The notes below the pieces were generated by a model that saw only the letters and a program-made list of their open reading frames with translations, made no database searches and had not been told where the DNA came from. A stretch of DNA of 29,512 bases from Candidatus Moraniibacteriota bacterium (GTDB taxonomy: Bacteria; Patescibacteriota; Minisyncoccia; Moranbacterales; UBA2206), in the NCBI GenBank assembly GCA_003543115.1, contig DPJH01000048.1:1-29512 (forward strand), read 5' to 3'. The translations under genes were made by a program, and so were the position numbers. Position 1 is the stretch's first letter. Each line of letters starts with the position of its first letter. This document shows positions 8,865 through 16,674 of the stretch, in pieces.

Positions 8865-9854
8865 ATGGAAAAAATCATTTGTATCGGCTCATCTACAAAA
8901 GACATTATTTTTCCTATTAATGATGGAGTCATAATAGAAACTCCTGATGATATTGAATCACAGGTAAAAATTGCTTTTGAGCTAGGAGCAAAACATCAAT
9001 TAGCGCAAAAGAGGCATGAATCTATCGGAGGCTGTGCAGCTAATGTGGCTTGCGGATTGGCTCGCCTAGGAGCAGAGTCGCATTGCTGCACTTGTGTGGG
9101 AGATGATCAGGCTGGGCAGTGGCTGAAGAGAGAGTTGGAATCCAATCAAGTGAAGACGGACTTGGTGCAAACAGAAAAGAACTGTCAAAGCGACCTTTCA
9201 ATTATTTTGGCCCATGTTCCTAGCGAAGATAGGATAATTTTTTCTGATCGAGCTTCTAATGAAAAATTGGAAATACTGCCGGAGGAAATCAAAAAAATAG
9301 GATCGCAATGGATTTTTATCAGTTCTCTTAATGGAAATAATGAGGAGGGTTGGGATGTAAAGCTGGATAAAATATTGCAATTGGCGCAAGCTGAAAATAT
9401 TAAGCTGATTTTCAATCCGGGACAGAAAAATATAAAAAGCAATATTGAGAAAGTTATTGATGTGGCAAGAAAGGCTAAGATTTTGTTGGTAAATAAGGAC
9501 GAAGCCATTGAAATTGTGGAAAAATTGGGAGAGTTTGATGAAAGATCATTGAACGATGAAAAATTTTTAGCGGAGAGATTGCTGCAGCTTGGACTGGAAG
9601 TTGTTTCTTTGACGGACGGAGCCAGGGGCGCTTGGGGATATGACGGAATTAATTTTTTCCATGTGGAGGCCAGTAAAGAAAAAGTGGCTGACACGCTGGG
9701 AGCGGGAGATGCTTTTGCAAGCGGACTTATCGCAGCTCATTTAAAAGGGAAAAATTTGGAAGAATGTTTGAAATGGGGAATTGCCAATAGCAGCAGCGTG
9801 GTGAAATTTTATGGGGCGGTGGAAGGTTTGTTGAGGGAGGATGAAATTGCATAG
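8865..9854 (+). CDS. PfkB/ribokinase-family sugar kinase
   Basis: 329 residues of the PfkB fold. It shows an N-terminal ICIGSSTKDI strand, the first signature G-G-C-A-A-N-V-A-C-G-L-A-R-L-G near residue 57 and the second, DTLGAGDAFASG, at 276-287, where D282 is the expected catalytic base. Between the first strand and the G-G motif is an insertion of roughly 30 residues (ETPDDIESQVKIAFELGAKH), unlike classical ribokinase. The start lies 4 bp after the gpmI stop, so it is in the glycolytic operon. Context makes a sugar or sugar-phosphate kinase attractive, perhaps filling the phosphofructokinase gap common in this group. Ribokinase, adenosine kinase or fructokinase activity cannot be excluded from sequence alone. 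Confidence 0.85.
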   Translation: MEKIICIGSSTKDIIFPINDGVIIETPDDIESQVKIAFELGAKHQLAQKRHESIGGCAANVACGLARLGAESHCCTCVGDDQAGQWLKRELESNQVKTDLVQTEKNCQSDLSIILAHVPSEDRIIFSDRASNEKLEILPEEIKKIGSQWIFISSLNGNNEEGWDVKLDKILQLAQAENIKLIFNPGQKNIKSNIEKVIDVARKAKILLVNKDEAIEIVEKLGEFDERSLNDEKFLAERLLQLGLEVVSLTDGARGAWGYDGINFFHVEASKEKVADTLGAGDAFASGLIAAHLKGKNLEECLKWGIANSSSVVKFYGAVEGLLREDEIA

Positions 9855-9873
9855 AAAATTTGATTTAATATTC

Positions 9874-9904
9874 GCCATTTTTCTTTTCCCAAAAGAAAAG
9901 TGGC
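9874..9904. repeat. 13-bp stem-loop after the PfkB gene
   Basis: Bases 9874-9886 pair with 9892-9904 (13 bp, one G-T pair) around the loop tccca. It is followed on + by A-rich rather than T-rich DNA, so it is not a classical terminator. It may act in mRNA 3'-end processing or be part of the palindromic element beside it. Confidence 0.7.
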
Positions 9905-9920
9905 AAAAAAGAAAAAGGCC

Positions 9921-10048
9921 GCATGACTCATGCCAAAACAAATTTTCAACTTGTTCGCTAAAATTTCCGAAAACATTAAAAAGAAATCCTACGGGAAATT
10001 TTTTAACGCTTACAAGTTTAAATTTGTAGTTTGGCATTTCGTTGATGC
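9921..10048. repeat. Long imperfect palindrome of unknown function
   Basis: About 128 bp folding back on itself around a central loop near 9970-9991. Exact paired blocks: GCAT (9921) with ATGC (ending 10048); ATGCCAAA (9930-9937) with TTTGGCAT (10030-10037); ACAAATTT (9938-9945) with AAATTTGT (10020-10027); AACTTGT (9948-9954) with ACAAGTT (10012-10018); TTTCC (9964-9968) with GGAAA (9994-9998). A-runs and T-runs flank it outside. Together with 9874-9904 and 10072-10105 it fills the 318-bp space between the PfkB gene and the small minus-strand gene, where I see no convincing gene. It could be a structured RNA, a MITE-like remnant or a REP-type repeat. Confidence 0.8.
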
Positions 10049-10071
10049 GGGAATTTTTTTAAAAATGCGAT

Positions 10072-10105
10072 TCAAAACTTAAAGAGTAAAAAATTTGAGT
10101 TTTGA
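10072..10105. repeat. 12-bp stem-loop
   Basis: TCAAAACTTAAA (10072-10083) pairs with TTTGAGTTTTGA (10094-10105) with one G-T pair and a 10-nt loop. It is followed by only a mild T bias, so termination of upstream transcription is possible but weakly supported. Confidence 0.55.
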
Positions 10106-10121
10106 TAGTTGTTTTGGAAAT

Positions 10122-10162
10122 AAAAAAACCGCTTCTTCTCCCGTGTGAGGGAAAAGAAGCGG
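10122..10162 (-). terminator. Intrinsic terminator of the small minus-strand gene
   Basis: On the minus strand a 14-bp GC-rich stem (10149-10162 with 10129-10142, one G-U pair) around a 6-nt loop is followed by seven Ts. It lies just past the TAA at 10173-10175 and closes that unit. Confidence 0.95.
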
Positions 10163-10172
10163 GGGTCGGCTC

Positions 10173-10391
10173 TTACTCTGGCAGCAGGGCAAAGATAAAG
10201 CCCATCATAGTCAATGCTCCATCACAGAATCCGAACAAAAGTCGGACATTTCCATTGGTAACGACCGGGTTGTCGGTTACCGGAATTTGAGCAAAGAAAG
10301 CCAGGAGTAAAATTCCTGTCAAAGCCATGATGGCGGAAGCTTTTTTGCTCATGAATCTCGAATCTTTGAGAACGGCTTTCGAATTTTTCAT
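10173..10391 (-). CDS. 72-residue two-helix membrane protein
   Basis: No family recognised. The protein has a basic N-terminus (MKNSKAVLKDSRFMSKK), a hydrophobic helix at about 18-38 (IMALTGILLLAFFAQIPV), a polar loop at about 39-48 rich in Asn, Asp and Val, a second helix at about 49-70 (LLFGFCDGALTMMGFIFALL) and the end P-E. The ATG at 10391 is chosen because AAGAGG stands 7 nt upstream, a true ribosome-binding site; an earlier TTG in frame at 10409 lies upstream of it. The gene has its own near-consensus promoter and a strong terminator, and it is visibly richer in G+C than its surroundings. This strongly argues that it is real and well expressed. Possible roles include a small membrane stress protein, a holin-like protein or a regulator of a larger membrane complex; none is shown. 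Confidence 0.85.
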   Translation of the reverse strand: MKNSKAVLKDSRFMSKKASAIMALTGILLLAFFAQIPVTDNPVVTNGNVRLLFGFCDGALTMMGFIFALLPE

Positions 10392-10451
10392 AATATGCCT
10401 CTTTAGCAATTGTTAAGGTGATTGTTGGATGTCGTTGCATTATAACTATAC

Positions 10452-10480
10452 ATTATACTCTAAAATATCAAAAAAGTCAA
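10452..10480 (-). promoter_or_regulatory. Near-consensus promoter of the 72-residue protein
   Basis: On the minus strand: -35 TTGACT (10475-10480), 17-bp spacer, -10 TATAAT (10452-10457). Predicted start near 10445 gives a leader of about 54 nt. It is divergent to the acyl-CoA synthetase gene. Confidence 0.9.
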
Positions 10481-10531
10481 TAGATGGATATAGAGCCTTA
10501 AATTTTGCTTTAAATACAATAAAATAAAACT

Positions 10532-12595
10532 ATGTCAGACCTAAAAAAATTATTCAATCCCCAATCAATCGCTATTATTGGCGCTTCTCAGGAAGCTGGG
10601 AAGATCGGAAATATCCTGGTAAAAAATATTCTGGATTTGGGCTATGAGGGAGAGGTTTTTTTGGTTAATCCAAAATACGATTCATTGTTGGAGAGAAAAT
10701 GCTATCGTTCAATCAAAGAAATAGGAAAAGAAGTCGATATGGCTATCGTAGCTTTGCCGGCTAAATTGGTTTTTTCCGTGATAAGCGAGGCGAGTGAAAA
10801 GGTGAAGAATTTCGTGGTGATTTCAGCTGGTTTTTCGGAAACAGATGAAGAAGGAAAAGAAAAAGAAAATGAATTGTGCAAACTGGCTCAAGAAAAAAAA
10901 TTGAATATTCTAGGACCCAATTGTTTGGGGTTTATTATGCCGGAAATAAAACTGAATGCTTCTTTTGCCGGAGGCATGCCAAAAGCGGGAAATATTTCTT
11001 TTGTTTCCCAATCAGGCGCCTTGGCTGTGGCCATCATGGACATCGCGAAAAAAGAAAATATCAAATTTTCCAGCATTATTTCAGTAGGAAATAAGATGCA
11101 GTTGGATGAAGCAGAACTGCTGGAATATTTAGCAACGGACGAAAAGACCAAAGTCATCGGTATGTATTTGGAGGGAATCAAACAGGGTAAGAAGTTTTTG
11201 GAAGTCGCTAGCCGAGTTTCAAGGATAAAGCCGATTGTTATCTTGAAAGCCGGCAAAACAGCCAAAGCGCAAAAGGCTATTTCTTCTCACACTGGAGCCT
11301 TGGCGGGAAGCGATGCCATCATGGAAGCGGTTTTTGAAAAGGCTGGAGTTTTGCGGGCGAATAACCTGGAAGAATTTTTCTCTATCATAGAGCTCATATC
11401 CTATGAAGATTTTCCTAAAAATAATCTAGTATCTATTATCACCAACGCGGGTGGTCCGGGCGTCTTAACGACAGACGCTTTTAGCGGAAAAACATTGGAA
11501 TTGGAAAATTTTTCCTCAGAAACAAAAAATCGATTAAGAGAATTTTTACCGCAAGAATCATCAGTGGAAAATCCAATTGATCTTTTAGGCGATGCTATGG
11601 AAGATCGCTATGAAAAGGCATTGAGAGTTTTAGATGATCAGGAAAGTGATAGTATAGTTTGCATCTTGACGCCTCAAGATCAGACTCCGGTAGCTCGGGT
11701 GGTGGATGAGATTATAGAATACAAAAAGAAATCTTATAAAAAAATAGTTACAGTTTTCATAGGAGGAGAAAGGGTGGAGAAAGAAATTGCGAGACTCAAA
11801 GAAAATGGAATTTTGAATTTTGCTTATCCTGATCAGGCAATCGGAGCCATTGATGCTTTTTATGAGTGGGGAAAGAGGAAAGAAAAAAAAGTTGTGGTGC
11901 AGCCTGTGGAAACGCAGGAAGAAAGAAAAATACGAGTGGGCGAGATTATCCAGAAAGCTCGGGAGGAAAATCGCGGGGCTTTGCTTTTCCAGAAAGCGGT
12001 GGAAATCATGTCGCTCTATGGCATCAAGACTCCCTACACAGTCGGACTTTTTGATGGAGACGATTTGCCAAGTGATGTGGAGTTCCCGGTAGTGATGAAA
12101 GTGAACAGCGACAAGGTGCTGCACAAGACTGATAAGCAGGGGCTCATTTTGAATCTCAAAAATCAAGAAGAATTGTCGGCAGCCTATGAAACATTGAAAA
12201 GCAATTTCCCCCAAGAGAACTATATCATTCAGGCTATGCTTGAAATCAAGACCGAGCTTATTTTAGGCATTAAAAAAGATCCTATATTCGGACCGATTGT
12301 AGTTTTTGGCCTCGGCGGAATTTATACGGAAGTTTTCAAGATGATTAATTTTCTGGTAATCCCCAATAGCATCGAAGAAGTGGAGGAAGAAATAATGAAA
12401 AGCAAGATCAAGTTCCTGTTCGAAGAAACCCGCGGCCAAGCGCCGTGCGACACCAGGGAATTGGCAGAGATTCTTTTCGGACTTTCCATGTTGGCTCAGG
12501 AAGCGCAGGATATTCAAGAGCTGGATATTAATCCCTTGTTCATTTATAACAATGACAAGAAAGCGGTGGCGGTGGATGTGAAGATAATTATCTAG
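10532..12595 (+). CDS. ADP-forming acetate/acyl-CoA synthetase, fused alpha-beta form
   Basis: Converts acetyl-CoA (or another acyl-CoA), ADP and phosphate to the free acid, CoA and ATP, the energy-conserving last step of fermentation in many archaea and anaerobic bacteria. The 687 residues carry, in order, a CoA-binding Rossmann domain (SIAIIGASQ, about 11-20), two succinyl-CoA-ligase-like domains, and a C-terminal ATP-grasp domain (FPVVMKVNSDKVLHKTD, then GPIVVFGLGGIYTEVF and LDINPLF). His253 in SSHTGALAGSDA is the expected phosphorylated catalytic histidine. Substrate range cannot be read from sequence. The related protein lysine acetyltransferase (Pat-like) fusion is excluded because no GNAT domain is present. 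A possible -10 (TACAAT, 10515-10520) lies just upstream, and the leader has no ribosome-binding site. Confidence 0.93.
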   Translation: MSDLKKLFNPQSIAIIGASQEAGKIGNILVKNILDLGYEGEVFLVNPKYDSLLERKCYRSIKEIGKEVDMAIVALPAKLVFSVISEASEKVKNFVVISAGFSETDEEGKEKENELCKLAQEKKLNILGPNCLGFIMPEIKLNASFAGGMPKAGNISFVSQSGALAVAIMDIAKKENIKFSSIISVGNKMQLDEAELLEYLATDEKTKVIGMYLEGIKQGKKFLEVASRVSRIKPIVILKAGKTAKAQKAISSHTGALAGSDAIMEAVFEKAGVLRANNLEEFFSIIELISYEDFPKNNLVSIITNAGGPGVLTTDAFSGKTLELENFSSETKNRLREFLPQESSVENPIDLLGDAMEDRYEKALRVLDDQESDSIVCILTPQDQTPVARVVDEIIEYKKKSYKKIVTVFIGGERVEKEIARLKENGILNFAYPDQAIGAIDAFYEWGKRKEKKVVVQPVETQEERKIRVGEIIQKAREENRGALLFQKAVEIMSLYGIKTPYTVGLFDGDDLPSDVEFPVVMKVNSDKVLHKTDKQGLILNLKNQEELSAAYETLKSNFPQENYIIQAMLEIKTELILGIKKDPIFGPIVVFGLGGIYTEVFKMINFLVIPNSIEEVEEEIMKSKIKFLFEETRGQAPCDTRELAEILFGLSMLAQEAQDIQELDINPLFIYNNDKKAVAVDVKIII

Positions 12596-12632
12596 TGAAA
12601 ATTAATTTTTTGCCAAGTTAGATAAATTTTAT

Positions 12633-12661
12633 TTGAGCAAAAAAAGGAAATATGAGATAAT
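12633..12661 (+). promoter_or_regulatory. Promoter of the recJ operon
   Basis: -35 TTGAGC (12633-12638), 17-bp spacer, extended -10 TGA-GATAAT (GATAAT at 12656-12661). AGGAG at 12679-12683 lies 13 nt before the ATG, rather far for a ribosome-binding site. Confidence 0.7.
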
Positions 12662-12696
12662 GGGAAATAACTTGTTTTAGGAGAAAAAAGAAAAAT

Positions 12697-14415
12697 ATGC
12701 TCAAAAATTGGACGGTGGCGGAAAAAATAGGCGAAGTGGATAGTGAGTTGAAAGAAAGATTTCATCCTATAGTTTTGCAAATATTAGCAAATAGGGGGGT
12801 TTTAGAAAAAAATAAACTGGAGAAATTCTTTGTTTTTGATTATGAAAAAGATGTTTTAGATCCTTTTCTTTTTTGCGATATGGAAAAGGCCGTAGCTAGA
12901 ATATTGCAGGCTAGGGAAAAAAAAGAAAAAATCGCTATTTTTGGCGACTATGACGCGGATGGAGTGACCGCCACGGCGCTAATTTATGAGGCTCTTAGCA
13001 AAATAGGATGCGAGGATATTGTCTATTATATTCCCGACAGGCAAAGCGAAGGTTATGGCATGAATGAAAAAGCGGTTGAATATTTATCGAAAGAAGGCGC
13101 AACACTTATTATTACAGTTGATTGCGGGATAACCAATATCAAGGAAGTGGAACTGGCGATTAGTTTTGGAATGGATGTTATCGTGACTGATCATCATCAT
13201 GCTCCAAATTTATTGCCTCGGGCTATTGCTATTATAAATCCTCACGTGGAAAACTGCGGGTATCCGGAAAAAACCCTAGCCGGAGTGGGGGTGGCGTTTA
13301 AATTGGCACAAGCAGTCTATACGAAAGCTGCTCCGGATAAGATGGAGCAGCTTAAATGGCTATTAGACTTGGTGGTTATCGGGACGGTGGCTGATTGTGT
13401 GCCTTTGGTAGGGGAAAATCGAGTGCTGGTCCGTTATGGATTGGTGGTGCTGTCAAAAACCAGAAGAACGGGTCTTTTAGAGATGTTTAAGGTAGGAAGA
13501 ATCGCAATTGATGAAGATAATGTGCCTGATACGCAAAAAATCGCTTTTCAAATCGCTCCAAGAATTAATGCGGCCGGAAGAATGGATCATGCCAGCAGCT
13601 CGCTCAAGCTGATGATTGAAAAAGATGTGGTGCGGGCGCGTGATTTATCATTGGAAGTGGAAAGCAGGAATCAAAGCAGGCAAAAAATGACTAAAGAGAT
13701 TGTGCGTGAAGTGAGAGCGCTGGCAGAAAATTCTTTCAAAGATAGAAAGTTGATTTTTGCTTCGAATGAACATTGGCAGGTGGGAATTTTGGGGCTCATT
13801 GCGGGAAGAATTGCGGATGATTTTAACAAGCCTACAGCAGTTTTTCAGAAAAAAGAAAAAGAATTTATAGGATCTTTTCGCAGTATCAATCAATTTAATA
13901 TTGTTGAAGCATTGGAAAAATGTTCGGACTTGCTTATAAAATTTGGAGGACACTCTCAAGCGGCTGGAGCCCAGCTTAAAATAGAAAATATGGAAGCTTT
14001 TTATGAAAGACTCTCCGGTATTATTGAAAATGATTTGGCTGAAAAAGATCTTTCTCCAGCTCTGGAAATTGACTTTGAGATTTTGGCGCCTGATGTCGAT
14101 TGGAGTCTTTTGGAAAATATCTCTAAATTGCAGCCTTTTGGAGAAGGAAATTCCGAGCCGGTTTTTTTGATGAGAAATTTGATTGTAGAGACTATGAGGA
14201 TAGTGGGCAATGGAAGCAAACACTTGAAATTGTCTCTGAAATCAAAAGAATATCCTATGGTCTTTGACGCTATTGGATTTGGTCTAGGAGAAAATTCTCT
14301 TGGCATAAATGAAGGCGATAATCTGGATGTGGTTTTTAATTTAAAAGAAGATGAGTGGAATGGAAACAAAAAGATACAATTGTTTTTGATTGATATAAAA
14401 AAGAATTTAGGGTAA
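12697..14415 (+). CDS. recJ: Single-stranded-DNA exonuclease RecJ
   Basis: A 5'-3' ssDNA exonuclease used in recombinational repair, base-excision repair and mismatch repair. The DHH phosphoesterase core is clear: GDYDADG (83-89), TVDCGI, and the DHH motif TDHHHAP (D165-H166-H167). The DHHA1 domain follows, ending in the GGHSQAAGA motif, and a C-terminal OB-fold-like domain with LQPFGEGN and a beta-rich tail. The 572-residue length matches bacterial RecJ. It leads a tightly packed series: RNase HI begins 9 bp after its stop. Confidence 0.96.
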   Translation: MLKNWTVAEKIGEVDSELKERFHPIVLQILANRGVLEKNKLEKFFVFDYEKDVLDPFLFCDMEKAVARILQAREKKEKIAIFGDYDADGVTATALIYEALSKIGCEDIVYYIPDRQSEGYGMNEKAVEYLSKEGATLIITVDCGITNIKEVELAISFGMDVIVTDHHHAPNLLPRAIAIINPHVENCGYPEKTLAGVGVAFKLAQAVYTKAAPDKMEQLKWLLDLVVIGTVADCVPLVGENRVLVRYGLVVLSKTRRTGLLEMFKVGRIAIDEDNVPDTQKIAFQIAPRINAAGRMDHASSSLKLMIEKDVVRARDLSLEVESRNQSRQKMTKEIVREVRALAENSFKDRKLIFASNEHWQVGILGLIAGRIADDFNKPTAVFQKKEKEFIGSFRSINQFNIVEALEKCSDLLIKFGGHSQAAGAQLKIENMEAFYERLSGIIENDLAEKDLSPALEIDFEILAPDVDWSLLENISKLQPFGEGNSEPVFLMRNLIVETMRIVGNGSKHLKLSLKSKEYPMVFDAIGFGLGENSLGINEGDNLDVVFNLKEDEWNGNKKIQLFLIDIKKNLG

Positions 14416-14424
14416 AATGGAGCT

Positions 14425-14856
14425 ATGAATGATAAAATTACAATGTTTACGGATGGCGGATCAAGAAATAATCCAGGCCCATCAGCCATAGGAGTTCATA
14501 TCGAAACTCTGGATAAAAAATATGCCGAATATATTGGAATAAAAACTAATAATGAGGCTGAATACGAGGCCTTAATTTTTGGTTTGAAAAAAATCAAAGC
14601 TCTTTTGGGAAAAGATAAGACAAAACAATATTCCATTGAGTGCTATCTGGATAGTGAATTGATTGTGAAACAGCTCAATCATGAATATAAGCTGAAAGAA
14701 GAAAGAATTCAAAAATATTTTATTGAGATTTGGAACTTGATGTTGGATTTTGGGAAAGTGATCTTTAGGCATATTCCAAGAGAAAAAAATAAAATTGCCG
14801 ATAGTTTAGTGAATGAAGCTTTGGATCAGCAAGAAAAACAAAATAATTTATTCTAA
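14425..14856 (+). CDS. rnhA: Ribonuclease HI
   Basis: Cleaves RNA in RNA-DNA hybrids. The 143 residues contain the full acidic catalytic set: D10 (FTDGGSRNNPG), E44 (TNNEAEYEAL), D76 (YLDSELIV) and D126 (KNKIADSLVN). The basic-protrusion helix of E. coli RNase HI is not obvious, as in the compact archaeal or Bacillus YpdQ-like branch. It sits between recJ and the MacA-like gene with 9-bp and 4-bp gaps, so it is probably cotranscribed with recJ. Confidence 0.92.
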   Translation: MNDKITMFTDGGSRNNPGPSAIGVHIETLDKKYAEYIGIKTNNEAEYEALIFGLKKIKALLGKDKTKQYSIECYLDSELIVKQLNHEYKLKEERIQKYFIEIWNLMLDFGKVIFRHIPREKNKIADSLVNEALDQQEKQNNLF

Positions 14857-14860
14857 ATCA

Positions 14861-15874
14861 ATGAAAAAGAAAAAAATAATAATTTGGACAGTTGTTTTAG
14901 CATTTTTAGCCTTAGGGGGCTATATGCTAGCAACTAGCAAGGATGAATCCACTACTTATACAACCGAGAGCGTCAGTCGAGGTGATTTAGCCCAGACAGT
15001 TTCAGTAACCGGAGAGGTCGTTTCTTCCGATGAGACAGAATTATCCTTTCCCTTAACAGGCAGAATTGAAAGCGTTTTGGCGGATGTGGGCGATCGAGTA
15101 GTCAAAGGTCAGAAATTAGCTACTATTGATCGAAGCACTTTTCCCCAGCAACTGCGTCAAGCCGAACTGGATATTAAAATCCAAAAAGAAAATCTTAGCA
15201 ATATGGAAAGAAATAAGGGTACTTATTCCAAGGATCAGCGCGACGCTCAAAAAGCTACGATAAAAAAGACTCAATCGGCTTATGAATCAGTTTTGCGTCA
15301 AAATAGGGACAATTCGTTATATGCTCCAGTTTCTGGAATGGTTATTCAAAGAAGCGTAGATCAGGGCGAGACAGTTATAGCTGGAAAAACCATTTTAGTG
15401 ATAGCTAATCCAGATGATTTATTGCTGGAATCAAATGTGCCGGAAGTGGATATTATAGGCATTTCTAAAGGTCAAAAAGCTTTAACTACTTTCGATGCTT
15501 TATCTGAGGATGAATTATTCATGGGAAGAATCAGTGACATAGATCCGGCAGCTACTGTCATTCAAGACGTAGTTTACTATCGGGTTAAAATTCATATTGA
15601 AAACTTTGATCAGCGTTTGAAAATGGGCATGACTTGCAATAATGATATTATAACCGCTGAAGCTAGGGATACTTTGATGGTTCCACAGCGAGCAGTCAAA
15701 AAAGAAAATGGCAAACGATATGTGGAAATTCTCAGAGAAAAAGATAAAAAACAGGAGGTAGAAAAAGTATATGTGGAAACTGGAATTTCAGGTGATAACG
15801 GAATGGTGGAGATAAAGGGGAATTTATTGAAAGAAGGTGAAAAGGTAATTACATTTACCAAGGAGAAAAAATAA
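14861..15874 (+). CDS. MacA/HlyD-family periplasmic adaptor subunit
   Basis: 337 residues from the ATG at 14861, which lies 4 bp after the RNase HI stop and gives a normal lysine-rich signal anchor (MKKKKIIIWT then a helix to about residue 25). Next comes a split lipoyl/biotinyl half-motif (TGRIESVLADVGDRVVKGQ), a helical hairpin (about 92-137), the second lipoyl half (YAPVSGMVI...DQGETV), a beta-barrel domain and a membrane-proximal domain (VPQRAVKK...GLxEG-like end). In MacAB systems this subunit couples an ABC transporter to export. In a CPR cell without a classical outer membrane it would sit on the outer face of the cytoplasmic membrane. It is followed by its ATPase and two permeases. 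Confidence 0.9.
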   Translation: MKKKKIIIWTVVLAFLALGGYMLATSKDESTTYTTESVSRGDLAQTVSVTGEVVSSDETELSFPLTGRIESVLADVGDRVVKGQKLATIDRSTFPQQLRQAELDIKIQKENLSNMERNKGTYSKDQRDAQKATIKKTQSAYESVLRQNRDNSLYAPVSGMVIQRSVDQGETVIAGKTILVIANPDDLLLESNVPEVDIIGISKGQKALTTFDALSEDELFMGRISDIDPAATVIQDVVYYRVKIHIENFDQRLKMGMTCNNDIITAEARDTLMVPQRAVKKENGKRYVEILREKDKKQEVEKVYVETGISGDNGMVEIKGNLLKEGEKVITFTKEKK

Positions 15875-15929
15875 AAAAACTCACAAAGATAGTTAGTGCT
15901 GGGCTTCAGCTATATTGCTTTCAATTTAT

Positions 15930-16652
15930 ATGTCAAGTTTGATTCAGGTTCAAAATTTAACTAAAGTTTACGAAAACGAGGGTGTTTTGACTCCGGCGGT
16001 TAAAGCCGTGACATTTTTTATTGAAAAAGGAGAATTCGTTTCTATTATGGGTCCATCCGGATCTGGAAAATCAACTATGATGCAGATGCTAGGTTTTTTG
16101 GATCGTCCGAGTGCTGGAAAATATTTCCTGGAAGATCAGGATGTGGGTGATTTTTCAGATGATGAATTGGCAGAAATTCGTAATAAAAAAATTGGCTTTG
16201 TTTTTCAAACTTTCAACTTGCTTCCACGTACGACTGTTTTTGAAAATGTAGAACTTCCGCTTCTCTATGATTACAAGATGTCAAAAGATAATTTCAAAAA
16301 AGTCATGGAAGCGCTCCGAAGCGTCGGGATGGAACATCGCAAGGACTATTTTTCCAACCAGCTTTCCGGAGGGGAAAGACAAAGAGTGGCTATTGCCAGA
16401 GCTTTAGTGAATAGCCCAAGTGTTATTTTTGCCGATGAGCCAACAGGCAATTTGGACTCCAAGTCAGGAACACAGGTCATGAAAATTTTACAAAATCTTA
16501 ACGATGCAGGCAAGACCATTGTTTTGGTGACACATGAAACATTTACAGCTGAACATGGAAAAAGGATTATTCGAATGAAAGACGGAGAAATTGTTTCTGA
16601 TGAGCCTATTGCTAATAGGCGTTTTGCAACAGAAGGGGAGCTTCTAAAATAA
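15930..16652 (+). CDS. MacB/LolD-type ABC transporter ATPase
   Basis: 240 residues from the ATG at 15930; an in-frame TTG at 15915 adds nothing recognisable. All ABC motifs are intact: Walker A GPSGSGKST (41-49), Q-loop Q93 (FVFQTFNLLP), signature LSGGERQR (145-152), Walker B VIFADE with E170, D-loop and H202 (VTHE). The N-terminal V-K-A-V-T-F-F-I-E-K-G-E-F pattern and GNLDSKSG are typical of the MacB/LolD/FtsE class that pairs with FtsX-like permeases. It powers the two permeases encoded directly after it. Substrate unknown. Confidence 0.95.
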   Translation: MSSLIQVQNLTKVYENEGVLTPAVKAVTFFIEKGEFVSIMGPSGSGKSTMMQMLGFLDRPSAGKYFLEDQDVGDFSDDELAEIRNKKIGFVFQTFNLLPRTTVFENVELPLLYDYKMSKDNFKKVMEALRSVGMEHRKDYFSNQLSGGERQRVAIARALVNSPSVIFADEPTGNLDSKSGTQVMKILQNLNDAGKTIVLVTHETFTAEHGKRIIRMKDGEIVSDEPIANRRFATEGELLK

Positions 16653-16674
16653 AATTATCACTCAGATAAGATTT

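Noticed and set aside
9874..9904. Terminator for the glycolytic operon
   Set aside because: Stable stem but followed by A-rich DNA on +, and no T-run on the minus side either.
9841..10029. 62-codon + strand frame overlapping the end of the PfkB gene, preceded by a GGGAGG
   Set aside because: It runs through the hairpin and half of the long palindrome, is Lys/Phe-rich without domain character, and its composition is explained by A- and T-runs. The GGGAGG lies within the PfkB coding region.
9741..10037. 98-codon minus-strand frame across the PfkB end and the palindrome
   Set aside because: It is antisense to conserved kinase coding sequence and to the palindrome; no promoter, ribosome-binding site or recognisable protein features.
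14813..14860. Upstream start for the MacA-like adaptor
   Set aside because: It overlaps the RNase HI gene and would bury the signal anchor; the ATG at 14861 places Lys-rich residues directly before the helix.
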